64,000 nucleotides of DNA from Cladocopium goreaui (GCA_947184155.2 CAMXCT020002706.1:25424-89423); one strand, 5' to 3'; shown: positions 32,615 to 42,965, counted from the first letter of the stretch. A program made the numbers and translations. Notes: a model not told the origin generated them from the sequence alone.

Positions 32615-33408
32615 GTTTGATTTACCCAGGTGAGACGATGGTATCCAGTTTGATAGGTATGAAAAATGCCAGCTGATTGATAAAGATATTTATAACATAT
32701 ATGATTTGATAGTATGATTATTGGTATATATATATATGCCATACATTTTGGGGATATAAGGGCTATGTTATTGCCCAAAACTCAAGTTTACTAATAGTAC
32801 GGTTTACCTATAGTATGCCTTTCTGTTTCATAATGGGGATTAAACTAACCATGTTATGGGAATACAATGGGATATACAAAGGAATAATCCATGGATAATA
32901 TTTTTGGCTCAATTAATGATATAGTATAGTGGTGTATTTACTGTTCAAAAAAAACATGTAGTTAATATGTTTTTTCATGTGGCAAATTGTCAACTTGTCT
33001 TTTTTGTATCCCCATATACCACCTTGGTGTGTTCTACGTCCTCAACAAATATCAATGGTATAACAATTGATATGGATAATTAATGGATCAATATTCTTGA
33101 TACATGCAATATCAGATGGTGATTTTATGGTACACCATATGTTATTTGATATGATTCTTATTGGTATCTATATGTTTTTATATACACATACTGCTCAAGA
33201 TTTGGTATAATCTTGGTATACCGCGATGTTTTTTGTCAACCCTGAATTAGCAAACAAAGCCTCGTTGATGAAGGGTAACCCCCAGCCCAAGTCATGGCCA
33301 AAATGCTACCCGGTTACCCCAGCCCATGATCAACAGCGGGTGTTGTCCAAAATCGCTGACCAGCGAGGTTTGGTTTCGGGTCCAGGTCAATTGATTCGAT
33401 ATTGCTTA

Positions 33409-33510
33409 CAGTTATGGCCATTTACCAGTTATAACTGGTTATAAATGGGATTATACATTCTATAAATGGGGTTATAAGTACTTATAACTGATAAATGGCC
33501 ATAACTGTAA
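33409..33510. mobile_element. MITE-like palindrome, family 9 (CAGTTATGGCCAT)
   Basis: ACAGTTATGGCCATTTACCA ... ATAAATGGCCATAACTGTAA form long inverted ends. A related copy is at 35993-36106. Confidence 0.7.
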
Positions 33511-33545
33511 AGATGGGCTACAAATACATGCACTTGTTTCAAGTA

Positions 33546-33654
33546 GCCTCTCGTTATGACTAACATAGCCATGGTATAGATGGTCCATAGAAATAGATGG
33601 TTTACCTATTAAACATTGTGATTTTCCATGGCTATGTTAAATAACCAGATGATA
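33546..33654. mobile_element. MITE-like element, family 1 (CTGGTTATGACTAACATAGC subtype)
   Basis: CTCGTTATGACTAACATAGC ... GGCTATGTTAAATAACCAGA, with the 'AGAAATAGATGGTTTACC' interior of this subtype. Confidence 0.7.
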
Positions 33655-33714
33655 GTCAACTGGGGCCAGAATGCATTGCGCATGTGAAACCATGCTTTCA
33701 ACACTTTAACGTGG

Positions 33715-33935
33715 TGTTACAGGACGAAGTTTCTCTTGCTGCAATCAACTTCATCCAAGTTCTAGAATTTTCAAGTTCTAATGACACTGGAATTTTCATC
33801 ATTGCAGTTTTTCTACAGCCGGGCTACATCATGATGTTTCTTGAGTTTAAACCATGCCATCATAAATCCATTCGGTCCATTCGGTATGGGGTTGAACATG
33901 GACCAATGGACCCGGAGATTCTGAGCCTTTTTTAA
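33715..33935 (+). CDS. Open stretch in gene A interval, doubtful exon
   Basis: The acceptor GGTGTTACAG|G leads into DEVSLAAINFIQVLEFSSSN and FIIAVFLQPGYIMMFLEF before a stop at 33935. Phase 0 would fit after exon 7, but GC is not elevated and there is no donor. It may be chance. Confidence 0.2.
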
Positions 33936-34032
33936 AATCCTTGTACTGCAACCACCATTGGGAATAGTTCATCATATCAATTATTAATTCGATTAATTGG
34001 ACATTGATGAGAACCATTTAAACACATTTATA

Positions 34033-34163
34033 TACAAGGTGGTGCCCCCAAACGATAGCTGAGTTGGTGAACATAACTCCCATAACTATGGTTTATGGTA
34101 CGCAAATAACTATAGTTACTGGGGCTTACAAACCAATTTATAACTGGGGGGCCCCACATTGTA
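34033..34163. mobile_element. MITE-like element, family 2
   Basis: TACAAGGTGGTGCCCCCAAA ... CTGGGGGGCCCCACATTGTA with full mirrored body. It is one of the cleaner copies. Confidence 0.85.
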
Positions 34164-34519
34164 TATGTATGCCGTGATTTTGGTCATTGTGTTTTTTTGG
34201 GTCATTGAGGTCATTCCGGTCATTATCATCACAATCATTATCTACACGCACATGTTGCCACAATCAGTTCAGTTGTTAACACTGCTTAACCTCTTCTAAC
34301 TGGGATGATGTGGGTTTTTTAGCCCAGTTACTAGCCACTTAGACTATGTTGGGCTAACCGTCTAAGCCTGAAAATAGGTTACCCCAACATCTAATGGTTG
34401 ATGGTCATTTCTCCATTGAAGTAGCTATTAAAGTAGGTATACCCCATGTTCAGACACACCCATATCGTCGCTGTGATAGTTATCCTCTTCTATGATGTCT
34501 TGTGTCTTGGTCATTACCC

Positions 34520-34632
34520 GGCCTGGTAAACATACAAAAAGCTATTGAACATTGCCATTTAGTTCGTTGATTTACCCATTAAAATTTGTATAAAACGGTG
34601 ATTTTCCATAGTTTTTTGTATGTTTACCAGGC
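34520..34632. mobile_element. Family-1 MITE sitting exactly between splice sites
   Basis: The element runs GGCCTGGTAAACATACAAAA ... TTTTTGTATGTTTACCAGGCC. If G|GTAAAC is read as a donor and TTTACCAG|G as an acceptor, the whole element (34526-34630) is an intron of 105 nt. The sequence directly right of it is the hydrophobic exon of gene A. The inverted symmetry gives the minus strand the same potential sites. Confidence 0.7.
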
Positions 34633-34687
34633 CCTTCATCCGCTCCTCATGGTCCTTAGCAGCATCGTCGTCAGCGTCACCGTGATC
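34631..34687 (+). CDS. Gene A exon 8 candidate: transmembrane helix
   Basis: Directly after the MITE-supplied acceptor GTTTACCAG|G the frame reads ALHP then LLMVLSSIVVSVTVI, a 15-residue hydrophobic run, and ends at donor ATC|GTTAAG in phase 0. Such a helix after the extracellular domain fits a single-pass membrane protein. On the minus strand the same bases read an acidic peptide (DHGDADDDAAKDHEER), so strand is not certain. Confidence 0.4.
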
Positions 34688-35207
34688 GTTAAGATCCATC
34701 ATGGACCACCATTGATCATCCATCATGTTTTTTGTATCCTGTGACTAGTGGCTAGTTTGTTCAACATGTATAAGGTGTATAGAGCTATGGCAGACTTGTA
34801 TATGTATCGTTATCTGTATATATATATATACACACATATATTATAGTAACATTTATAATTCATCAATATTACTATCATCGACCACGACAACATTTAGTAT
34901 ATGTAGTATAGTATCAAGAACTGGCCACACCTTTCTGCGAATTCGTGTCACATTCGATGGTCCAAAGTCCGCACATTGAGATTGGCAAATGATTCACAGC
35001 AGGCAACTCATTCTTACGATGGCTGGGTGCTTCAAACCTCAATGTTCACCAACATCCGTCAACCTGAAGACTTAGTGCATTTGCATATGGAGGTTTCCGT
35101 AAAACGTCATGGGGGTAGCCCCAGTCATCCATTTTAGATTGGGATTTTCCATCAACCATCCAGCATTTTCGGGGTACCCTATGGAAACCACCATACCTAT
35201 ACATCAG

Positions 35208-35333
35208 TGGCGCACCCCCCATGATGCCATGCGCTCCAAGGATATGATGCGGAACCCAACCCGCGGTCCTACAGTCCGTTACAACAATCAGATGTCATGG
35301 ATGGTGGCGTCTTTGTCCCGCCAGAGAGTGTGA
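35208..35333 (+). CDS. Gene A terminal exon candidate: basic tail
   Basis: After ...CCTATACATCAG| the frame reads W, RTPHDAMRSKDMMRNPTR, GPTVRYNNQMS and ends SLSRQRV-TGA. An Arg-rich tail following a membrane helix fits a cytoplasmic end. The acceptor lacks the usual G after AG. Confidence 0.4.
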   Translation, partial: WRTPHDAMRSKDMMRNPTRGPTVRYNNQMSWMVASLSRQRV

Positions 35334-35990
35334 GTCTTGGAAGAAGACTCTGGAACCGAGCGGATCGAAGTGATCGTTAAGTCTTCGTTGATCTCGTTAA
35401 GTGTGGCTGTGGATCGACATTGAGATCGACGCAATGTTGATTTATTCATCGACCTGGTCTTCTCCAATAAGGAGAACCAAGAAATTCTTGACTATAGGTC
35501 AATCTTACATAGATACTTTAATCCTTTAGTCTTTTGGTATTAATGGGAATATCTACGTTCACCAGCAAAGAATTTATTTTTTTGCAGGGTATCTAAGATT
35601 GGCAATGATTCTTCTCCAGTAAGGAGAACCACGAAAAAATCCAGGGAGATTCTCGACCCACATCCGAATCACCGAATCTAATTCTTGAGACAGTTGCAAC
35701 AATGTTTGCAGCTGTTGAGCAAAGGTTCATGTTTCACGTTTTTTTCAGGGGGACACCTTTGCACGTCCTTGGCGAAAGATCATGGATGATCATGGATGAT
35801 CATGGGCTCATTGGGCCTTGAAGTTCACCATGTCACCATGTGTTTTTTTCAGATTTTTTTTCACAACATGGAGCTTATTTTCGGATGGTGAAACACCGTC
35901 TGAAAACTGGCGAAAAACCCATGGTAGACCAAAAAAAACAGCCAATCCTGGTAGGGTTTGAGGGTGATGAACCATGAGATTTTCTGATAA
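35334..35990. other. 3' flank of gene A; no gene seen
   Basis: The word CTTCTCCAATAAGGAGAACC (35459-) recurs as CTTCTCCAGTAAGGAGAACC (35611-), a small stem-forming direct repeat. Otherwise nothing is recognisable. Confidence 0.35.
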
Positions 35991-35992
35991 CC

Positions 35993-36106
35993 ACAGTTAT
36001 GGCCATAAAAACAAGTTCTAACTGGTTATTTCTATGGGATGAGAAACATTCTATAAATGGGGTGACTTGTCAGTACTTATAACTGATAGCCATGGCCATA
36101 ACTGTG
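35993..36106. mobile_element. MITE-like palindrome, family 9
   Basis: CACAGTTATGGCCATAAAAA ... ATGGCCATAACTGTGAG, related to 33409-33510. Confidence 0.65.
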
Positions 36107-36249
36107 AGAACCATCAATTAACTGGCTGCAATTTTTGTGGCTGCACAAAGGCTGTTGTGATTTCATCCTAATCGGTGTAGCGATGGCCTTCTTTTAGCCA
36201 CTCACAGCCTCACTCATGGTGTGTGTGTATGGTACATATAAATATGAAT

Positions 36250-36600
36250 GGAATGAAAGGATAGATATATTAGTAAGTATATATATATATATAGATAGAT
36301 GTAAAATAACATATAGACAAAGATACATATATTGTATGCACGTGTATATATATATATATATATCATATATATGTATGTATATATATATAGGCATATACAT
36401 ATGTGTATACACACATATATATATATATATATATGTATATTCACAGAGTTAGACACATAGGTATATAGATATAGAATTATATACAATGATATAGATATAG
36501 ACATCGATAGGAAAAAACAACTCTCTATACATATATATATATATACATATATATATATACACGCATATGTATATATATATATACACATACATACGTTGGA
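36250..36600. repeat. (TA)n / TACATA microsatellite cluster
   Basis: Several TATATA runs are broken by TAGATAGA and CACATATGTATAC. Tyr/Ile-rich frames over it are artefacts. Confidence 0.8.
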
Positions 36601-36659
36601 CAGATGGTTTGGATGCACAAAGGGAGGATGTTCCCCAGTTTCTTGGAGACCGCAAACCA

Positions 36660-36805
36660 TTCAATGGCCATTTCAGGATCCTAGATTGGAGGTACCTACC
36701 ATATATAAGGCCTATATAAGGCCTATTTAAGGGAATATCACCACAAAATATGGCCTAACATATGGTACAGTACCTCCATTTTAGGATCCTGAAATTCCCA
36801 TTGAA
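36660..36805. mobile_element. MITE-like element, family 5, nearly complete
   Basis: TTCAATGGCCATTTCAGGAT CCTAGATTGGAGGTACCTACC is mirrored by GGTACAGTACCTCC ATTTTAGGATCCTGAAATTCCCATTGAA. It has long, well-conserved inverted ends and a GGCCTATATAAGGCCTAT core. Confidence 0.85.
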
Positions 36806-37076
36806 CCATGGTCATTTTCAGAAACTCCCAATTCAAAACTATTTAGAATTCTGCTCAGCACAGACAGCTGGTTGAAAATGGAGCCCGTTCCGCCAAAAAG
36901 AAAACACACAAATCGTGAAAAAACTGTAAACCCGATAGTGAAACATCCCCAAGTCATCATGTTTATGGCTGGTATTTCAGGCAGCCCCAAGTTTGGTATG
37001 TTTATTATGGTTACCTCACTGGCAGACTCATCATTTTGCAGAACTGAACCAGACATCTGGTAATTGTGAATTGTAG

Positions 37077-37188
37077 CTCTGGCAATTTAACGAAGCGAAC
37101 TGGAAAATCACCATTTCTAATTGCCGTAAATCATGAAAATCATCTAAATGGGCCATTTTCCATATATGTGACATAACCAGACGGTATC
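37077..37188. mobile_element. MITE-like element, family 1, diverged
   Basis: GCTCTGGCAATTTAACGAAG ... GTGACATAACCAGACGGTAT with GCGAACTGGAAAATCACCAT interior. Confidence 0.6.
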
Positions 37189-37642
37189 AATATCACCCAG
37201 AGTTTATTTTCATAACAATCTACCCCCCGACTAACGCGGAAGTAGGTTATCCCTAACATCAACATTTGCCGGTGTAAAATTTGCAGGCCAACTAACGAGG
37301 AAGTGACGTTGTTCAAGTCACATCAACCAAATGAGTTTATACATATATATATATATATTTGATACATACATATTTTCAACGTCTTGGTGTTTAAAAAAAA
37401 TCATTGGCCAAAGCTTGCTTGATGACTCGATTTCTTCTAGGAGTAACATGTCATATAATACCCAGTACGGATTAAAGATCATAAGGCTCATAAAATGTGT
37501 ATCTTTTTGTACGACACTTAGGGACTTAGAGCAATCTATGATTTGTCCCATTTGGGGTTCCAGATCTCTGGCTGTCTACAACTGCAGCTGTGTGACTTGT
37601 TTCGCACAGTTGTGCCTGCAAGAGTCACAACGTCTCACCCAG

Positions 37643-37724
37643 TGGGGGCGTTTCTATATCGTCCGTGACGTATACGGTGAAAAAGAAACCACAAGTGGAG
37701 ATGCAATTGAAGAACTACCCTCTG
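37643..37724 (+). CDS. Gene B candidate exon (37.6 kb), MITE-derived donor
   Basis: After CGTCTCACCCAG| the frame reads W, GRFYIVRDVYGEKE, TTSGDAIEE and then LPS, the last codons being the MITE's own TACCCTCTG end. The donor is the MITE's G|GTAAAC. Phase 1 matches the next candidate exon at 38251. Confidence 0.35.
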
Positions 37725-37821
37725 GTAAACTAACATAGCTATGGAAAATCACTATTTTTAATGGGTAAATCCACTATAAATGGCCATTTTCAATAGCTAT
37801 TTGTATGTTTACCAGACGGTA
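37716..37821. mobile_element. MITE-like element, family 1, at an exon edge
   Basis: TACCCTCTGGTAAACTAACA ... TTTGTATGTTTACCAGACGGTA. Its left nine bases are open in frame with the preceding coding-like sequence. Confidence 0.8.
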
Positions 37822-38065
37822 TGGTTGGTTGCTGATTGGTTACTATCGGACCTTATACAAGCTCGTTTAGCAGTGGATGGACCACTGCTCCCCAATAGAT
37901 GATTTTTGACGATGATTTTTATTTTTTTCGGGACTCCATGGTGAAATCAGACCACTATGTAACTTATATATGTTTAGATGGTGGTTTGGAACCATTAACC
38001 ATAATAATCATGGGATTATATTTCATAACCATATAATTGTTAATAATCATATAATTATATAATGG

Positions 38066-38192
38066 GATTATATCTGGTTGTTGGTTTGGAACCATGGAAT
38101 TTTATGACTTTCAATATAGTATATGAAATTTCATAATCCCAACTGACGAACTCATATTTTTCAGAGGGGTAGGTATACCACCATCCAGTATA
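38066..38192. mobile_element. MITE-like element, family 3
   Basis: ATATCTGGTTGTTGGTTTGG ... GGGGTAGGTATACCACCATC, ending CAGTATAT. A partial relative lies just left at 37970-38010. Confidence 0.75.
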
Positions 38193-38250
38193 TCTTTAGA
38201 CGGTCAGTGAAACCAATCATTTTTTTTAGATGTGAGGTTTCACTAACCAG

Positions 38251-38336
38251 ATCCAAGCAGAAACTTGTTCAATGTCACGCCGGTCGAGACGCAAGCGGTC
38301 TTTAGAGATACACGAAATTCTGAATGGGCTGCTAAG
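38251..38336 (+). CDS. Gene B candidate exon (38.25 kb)
   Basis: The pyrimidine-rich acceptor GAGGTTTCACTAACCAG| is followed by RNLFNVTPVETQAVFRD and TRNSEWAAK, ending at AAG|GTTTTT. A second frame on the same strand is also open (SRRSRRKRSLEIHEIL), so frame choice depends on the phase chain. Confidence 0.4.
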
Positions 38337-38582
38337 GTTTTTAGGGGAAATCATCTCTCGAATGTTTATCAAAAGTGTTTATACCCGACAAAATAATTGC
38401 ATATGTTAAAATAAGTCAAAAAATGACGAACACTAGATTTCACTAGTATTGTTTAACGATACTTTTTGGTTTAACAATACATTTTGTCTAAGTAGTACTG
38501 TTAATCCCAGATCCTTTTAGTTGAACCTAAAGAATCATGAATTGAGTCAATACAAGTGCAATAATGTCGATACATTGTAATA

Positions 38583-38701
38583 TACAATGTGGGGCCCCCC
38601 AGTGATGTTAATTGGTTGATAAACCCCAGGAACTATAGTTATAAGTACCATAAACCATAGTTATTGGAGTTATAAACCAACTTAGCTGGCCCCACTTTGT
38701 A
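38583..38701. mobile_element. MITE-like element, family 2
   Basis: TACAATGTGGGGCCCCCCAG ... AGCTGGCCCCACTTTGTA with mirrored AACTATAGTTATAAGTACC body. Confidence 0.8.
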
Positions 38702-38841
38702 CCAGTGTATGCAAGTGTATTACAACATTAAGACTCATGTGATAAACCCAATAATGGACTGCCCCCAATATCACCAGAAATGGTTTCTATAAACCCTCCC
38801 CCAAAATGACACTGTAGAATTAATTGAGTTTACCACATTAT

Positions 38842-38953
38842 TCTGGGCAAACTATAGTGACCTCGTGTGACCTCACTGGAATCATGGTGTACAGGCGAAT
38901 TATCCCAATATAGCCATATTCCAAGTGAGTGAAATATTACAATTTATCCAGAT
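38842..38953. mobile_element. MITE-like element, family 4 (CTGGGTAAATTATAACGACC)
   Basis: TTCTGGGCAAACTATAGTGA CCTCGTG ... GAAATATTACAATTTATCCAGA. Both ends carry the tctGGGTAAAtT / AATTtaCCCAGA signature of the family. Confidence 0.65.
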
Positions 38954-39029
38954 GAGTCATTGGGGTTAACCTTCTTTACCAAACCATGAATTGGGTTAGT
39001 TATGGTTAATTGGGTTGTAAAGTCCCATT

Positions 39030-39168
39030 GAATAGCTGGTTGGTGGTTTGGAACTTCTTTTTTTTACTTTCCAATACTTTCTATATATTATATTGGGAAT
39101 TTCATAATCCCAACTGACGTTCACTCCATCATTCTTCAGAGGGGTAGGTCAAGCACCAACCAGTTTAT
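39030..39168. mobile_element. MITE-like element, family 3
   Basis: AGCTGGTTGGTGGTTTGGAA ... GTAGGTCAAGCACCAACCAGT. Confidence 0.75.
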
Positions 39169-40013
39169 GATTAACCATCATTAACCATATAGCCATTAAT
39201 ATTAACCATTATTAGCCATATATTAACCATTATTAACCAGGTATATTGCCAACATCAATGGTAGGTCAACCACCAGATAGGCCATGAATCTTCCGTGTCC
39301 AGGAACCACTCTTCCTTCCTCCAGGCGCAAAGATCTTAAGTGACTGGTGAATCATTAATGGCTTCAGATGGCATGAAAAGTGGTCCCCAAAAAGATCGAA
39401 AAGGCATGAAAAGGATATGAAGGGCTGGGATATATCATGATATATCACTGTTTTCTCGATTGTGTTTTTGATCTTTTTGGGGCTTGCTATAATTGGGGCA
39501 GGCTACAAATGTGTAACCATCACGTACCCCACCAAAACAATTGAAGGCTATCTATATTAAGACGTATCATGAGGCATTGTTGTTGGCTGTTGTAAATCGA
39601 TAACCTTCATGTACCACGCAACAAACATGTGTGAAAGATATCTACATTAAGAATATCTAAATATATGAGCTTGCCATCCACAAGTGGACGTAAATGTGAA
39701 AATTCCATTGTTAGGTTAGATTGTCGGAGCGTGGTTGTGGGTTACAAACATAAACGGAATTGTCGGAGCCTCAAAGTGACGGCATGTTCACCCATAGCCC
39801 AGATTGGGAGGAACCTGAACTTCAGGATTTGCAATTGTGAGTAACCACGATATTGGGATTGGTCCAATTTAAGGTTCAGGGGACAACATCTTGTTTTGGA
39901 TTTTGTTTAGTTTATTGAATCTATTGTCAGTATTAAACAATATTCAACATCCATCTAGCCAATTCATGCCATACCCATATCAAGACCATTGTCTAATAAT
40001 GCTCCTGACACAG

Positions 40014-40065
40014 GCCTTTTGTTCCTGGTCGTGGAACGCACTCGATGTAGCCCGGCAGTACATGG
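40014..40065 (+). CDS. Gene B exon (40.01 kb)
   Basis: The acceptor CTCCTGACACAG|G is followed by A, FCSWSWNALDVARQYMG and the donor ATGG|GTTACC. A later donor (CTGG|GTAGCT, 40083) is in the same phase. Phase 1 matches the next exon at 41754, giving '...QYMG|ADGWW...'. Confidence 0.5.
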
Positions 40066-40325
40066 GTTACCGTTGGGTGCTGGGTAGCTGGGCCCCAAGA
40101 AATGTCATAAATAACCGTTGGTAGCTGGGAAATCACCGAACTAAATCTAGGTTTTGTAATGCTAAAATAATCCAAGTTTTTTTTTATTTAAGTGTTTGAT
40201 TTACCAGATTATTTACCAGTGATCACATAAATTCATTTTTTCAGTGTTTGATTACCAGAGGGTAAAATGCATTATCATTATATGGTTGGTAAATCACATA
40301 TAGCATCATTATACATGTCGCTGCT

Positions 40326-40429
40326 TACCCTCTGGTGAACTAACATAGCAATGGAAAATCACCATTCTTAATGGGAAAATCCACTATAAATAGCCATTTT
40401 CCATTGCTATGTTAGTTCACCAGAGGGTA
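40326..40429. mobile_element. MITE-like element, family 1, near-perfect palindrome
   Basis: TACCCTCTGGTGAACTAACATAGCAATGG is the near-exact reverse complement of the right end CCATTGCTATGTTAGTTCACCAGAGGGTA (read in pieces). The two arms are almost identical, indicating a young copy. Confidence 0.9.
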
Positions 40430-40621
40430 ATTACAATTCTCACTCGTATATGTGGTTGGTATTCATTGTCTTTCAGCAGAGATTTCTAGCCCGTGTGCCA
40501 CTAACAGGATGCAAATCATGTTCCGAAAGGGTCCGAAAGTCTTCGGACACCATTTGGAATGGTGTCCGAAGCAGCACTCAGGTTATTCTCTACTCATGAT
40601 TTGATCCATATAATGGGTAAA

Positions 40622-40800
40622 AACCATGTCATAAAGCCATGACTGGGAATGGTAACCATACCACCTATAAAAATGGTCATGACTGGGGGATGGTTTATTG
40701 ATGTTTATTATTGTTTTACCCACATTAATATATATATATATACTGCTTGGTGGTTTGGAACATGGTTTTATGTTTCCATATATTGGGAATAATCATGTTC
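40622..40800. mobile_element. Joined family-7 and family-3 elements, second copy
   Basis: GTCATAAAGCCATGACTGGG ... TTTTACCCACATTAATATAT, then CTGCTTGGTGGTTTGGAACA and TCCATATATTGGGAATAATC. It is the counterpart of 31505-31700. Confidence 0.65.
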
Positions 40801-40926
40801 AATGTTTGATGACTATGGGGTCCGAATGACTATACAAAAATGTAGCGTTTTTGTCTTAAAGTACAAGTAGTTGGGTCGTTCAAAAAATCGTCGAGGTTGT
40901 TGATGGTTAGGATTCGCCTTAAACAT

Positions 40927-41045
40927 ACCTTCTGGTAATTTGTTACATAGCTATTGAAAATGGCCCAGTCGAAATAGTTGATTTTCCCATGAATAGCATG
41001 GTGGATCTTTCCATAAATGTTTTGTATGTTTCAGGCCGGGTAAAC
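40927..41045. mobile_element. MITE-like element, family 1, variant right end
   Basis: TACCTTCTGGTAATTTGTTA ... TTTTGTATGTTTCAGGCCGG. The right end forms TTTCAG|G, again acceptor-like. The following bases are open in one frame (PGKPKRTLLRGSET) but do not fit gene B's phase. Confidence 0.6.
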
Positions 41046-41332
41046 CTAAACGGACCTTGTTGAGGGGGTCAGAGACGTCAGTGACTCAGTGGCTTCAATC
41101 CCCATGAAGGAACCCAGTTGATGATGATCGTTCCCAATCTATCTCAGGTAGGTTAATAACTATATGTAACAATAAGTAATATATATATATAATAAAATAT
41201 ATGATAACCATTAATAATATATTAATATCCCAATATATGGTATATTAATATCCCAATTATATATTGAATCCCCATTAATATAATAGCCCTCCCACCCATC
41301 AACTAAGCCTCATTGATAAATCATATCACCAT

Positions 41333-41394
41333 ATCTGGTTGGTGGTTTGGAACATTTTTATAGTTCCATATATTTGGAACCACCAACCAGATAT
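41333..41394. mobile_element. Minimal family-3 hairpin
   Basis: ATATCTGGTTGGTGGTTTGG AAC is directly opposed by GGAACCACCAACCAGATATG with almost no interior. This is the shortest copy of the family. Confidence 0.75.
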
Positions 41395-41478
41395 GTTTGA
41401 TGGTTCTAAGTTGTAACCCCCACAATTTGATCGTAAGTGATTTTCATATCCCAACTCCAGTGAGCCACTGATGGGTTA

Positions 41479-41743
41479 CCCTCTGGTAATTTAACAGTTT
41501 GCTATTGAAAATTGCCATTTAGTTGAGTTTGTTGATTTATCCATTAATATCCATTAAGAATGGTGATTGTCTATGCAGGACGGTGCCCCCAATAAGATAG
41601 CTAAGTTGAGAAAGTTGAGACATGGCTGTGGCTGAATTCTATGGTTTATGGATGTTCATGGTAGATATAGCTATAGATAACTATAGTATTCCTGGTGTTT
41701 ATAAACCAACATTCACATCACTGGGAGGGGGCCACCCTCCTGT
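41479..41743. mobile_element. Truncated family-1 element followed by a family-2 element
   Basis: TACCCTCTGGTAATTTAACA ... is cut at about 41577, where CAGGACGGTGCCCCCAATAA begins a family-2 copy that ends GGCCACCCTCCTGT at 41743. The exon at 41754 starts eleven bases later. Confidence 0.7.
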
Positions 41744-41753
41744 GGTCTCCCAG

Positions 41754-41832
41754 GTGCGGACGGCTGGTGGCTACGCTTGGCCAGTGGGAAGAGGTGGGTT
41801 CCGGAGAAGCTCAAGGATCGCTTGGCGCCTCG
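41754..41832 (+). CDS. Gene B exon (41.75 kb)
   Basis: The acceptor TGTGGTCTCCCAG|G opens A, DGWWLRLASGKRWVPEKLK, DRLAPR and ends at CCTCG|GTGTAA. It is the strongest exon of gene B: 79 nt, elevated GC and the two other + frames are less protein-like. Family not recognised. Confidence 0.6.
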
Positions 41833-42249
41833 GTGTAAACCGATGTTTTGAAGCACTTAAATAGACGTATGATCCTAATATTATATAGAGATTGTATGTC
41901 ATGATATGATCCTACTAACACCATAGGATGTTTTATAGGATATTAGTTGTATGATCGAGATTTTTGTCATTATATTTATATAAACAACTAATATCTAATG
42001 ATATAACAAGTGAGAACTAACTATAATGAAACTTATGTATTTATATATATACATACAGTATATATACACAAGATATAATATATATATATTATATATATTA
42101 TATTAATATACATACATATGTTTTTTTGTAGATTCATGGGATATAGACTAATTAGGAATATCTATTAATGTGATGTTTGAGAAATGGCTATGTTTCAATT
42201 TAGTAATTGTGTTTAGCGACAATGGGAATATCACCTGCCACCGGAATAG

Positions 42250-42297
42250 GATGGGGACACAGTGGGATGTCTCCACCGAACAAGATGATATTTGGGT
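42250..42297 (+). CDS. Gene B optional exon (42.25 kb)
   Basis: The acceptor CACCGGAATAG|G is followed by M and GTQWDVSTEQDDIW, with donor TTTGGGT|GTGGAA. It starts and ends in phase 2, so it could be included or skipped between the 41.75- and 43.69-kb exons without a frame change. Confidence 0.3.
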
Positions 42298-42616
42298 GTG
42301 GAAGCTGAAAAGTAGACATAATGTATATCCATTGTGGTATTTTGATTGTATTTTGTACTTATGGATTTCCAGACATAAATAGACATTAGCTGGATTTCCC
42401 TACTACAATGCCGGATTTACCATCAAATTATGGCCAGTGTAGGGAAATTGATGATGAACCAGTGAATTTGGGGCGACACATTCGAACGCAGAGCTGAATC
42501 TTGAGTAGATATGGGGTCAAAACGGTTGGCCTCGCAAAAATGCTCCAATTATATTTGTTCAATACAAAAAGCCAATCATGCGGATCCATTGGTACCTCAA
42601 TTTTGACTTGACCCAT

Positions 42617-42740
42617 ATACCACCTGGTTATGACTAACATAGCGAACTGGAAAATCCCCAAAATAAATGGAGGTTTTAATGGGAAAATCATCTATTTCTA
42701 TGGACCACTTTCCATGGCTATGTTGAATAACCAGAGGGCA
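42617..42740. mobile_element. MITE-like element, family 1 (CTGGTTATGACTAACATAGC subtype)
   Basis: ACCACCTGGTTATGACTAAC ... TATGTTGAATAACCAGAGGGC. Confidence 0.7.
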
Positions 42741-42965
42741 AAAGAAAAATGGTCAATACCTCAAAAGTTAAATGATTATAAACTGATTCCTCAACCTGGA
42801 TATAGAAGAAAGGGAACATGTGTTTTTTTAAATAAAAACTCACTGGCCAACCTCACCATTTCAGACGGTTAGTTTTGCTTGAGTTGAGCAATGGCATTTG
42901 GTCATTGAGTGCCGTAGCTGTGATTTCAAACTACTCCTATCGTCCTAAACTAAGTTATGTACGTG

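Larger units (their letters stand above)
24741..35333 (+). other. Gene A locus: split membrane-protein gene with SEA-like domain
   Basis: Nine coding islands on + can be linked by compatible phase, nearly all beginning at AG|G. Donors used in the best reading are GT, GC and GA. In order they give a Cys-rich segment, a Gly-rich hydrophobic stretch, a 'DPxF...IA...RRLQ...' domain spread over five exons, one hydrophobic helix and an Arg-rich tail with stop. From memory the middle domain resembles the repeated extracellular domain of many predicted dinoflagellate surface proteins (consensus DPxxFxxDPxVxxAIxxTIAxxxGV...RRL). Introns of 0.5-3.3 kb hold MITE-like elements, (TA)n tracts and nothing else recognisable. 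An upstream first exon and promoter are not identified, and parts of the protein may be missing between 31.3 and 34.6 kb. Confidence 0.55.

Noticed and set aside
38251-38400. Alternative + frame SRRSRRKRSLEIHEIL
   Set aside because: Open and protein-like, but it runs into intron without a donor and breaks the phase chain.
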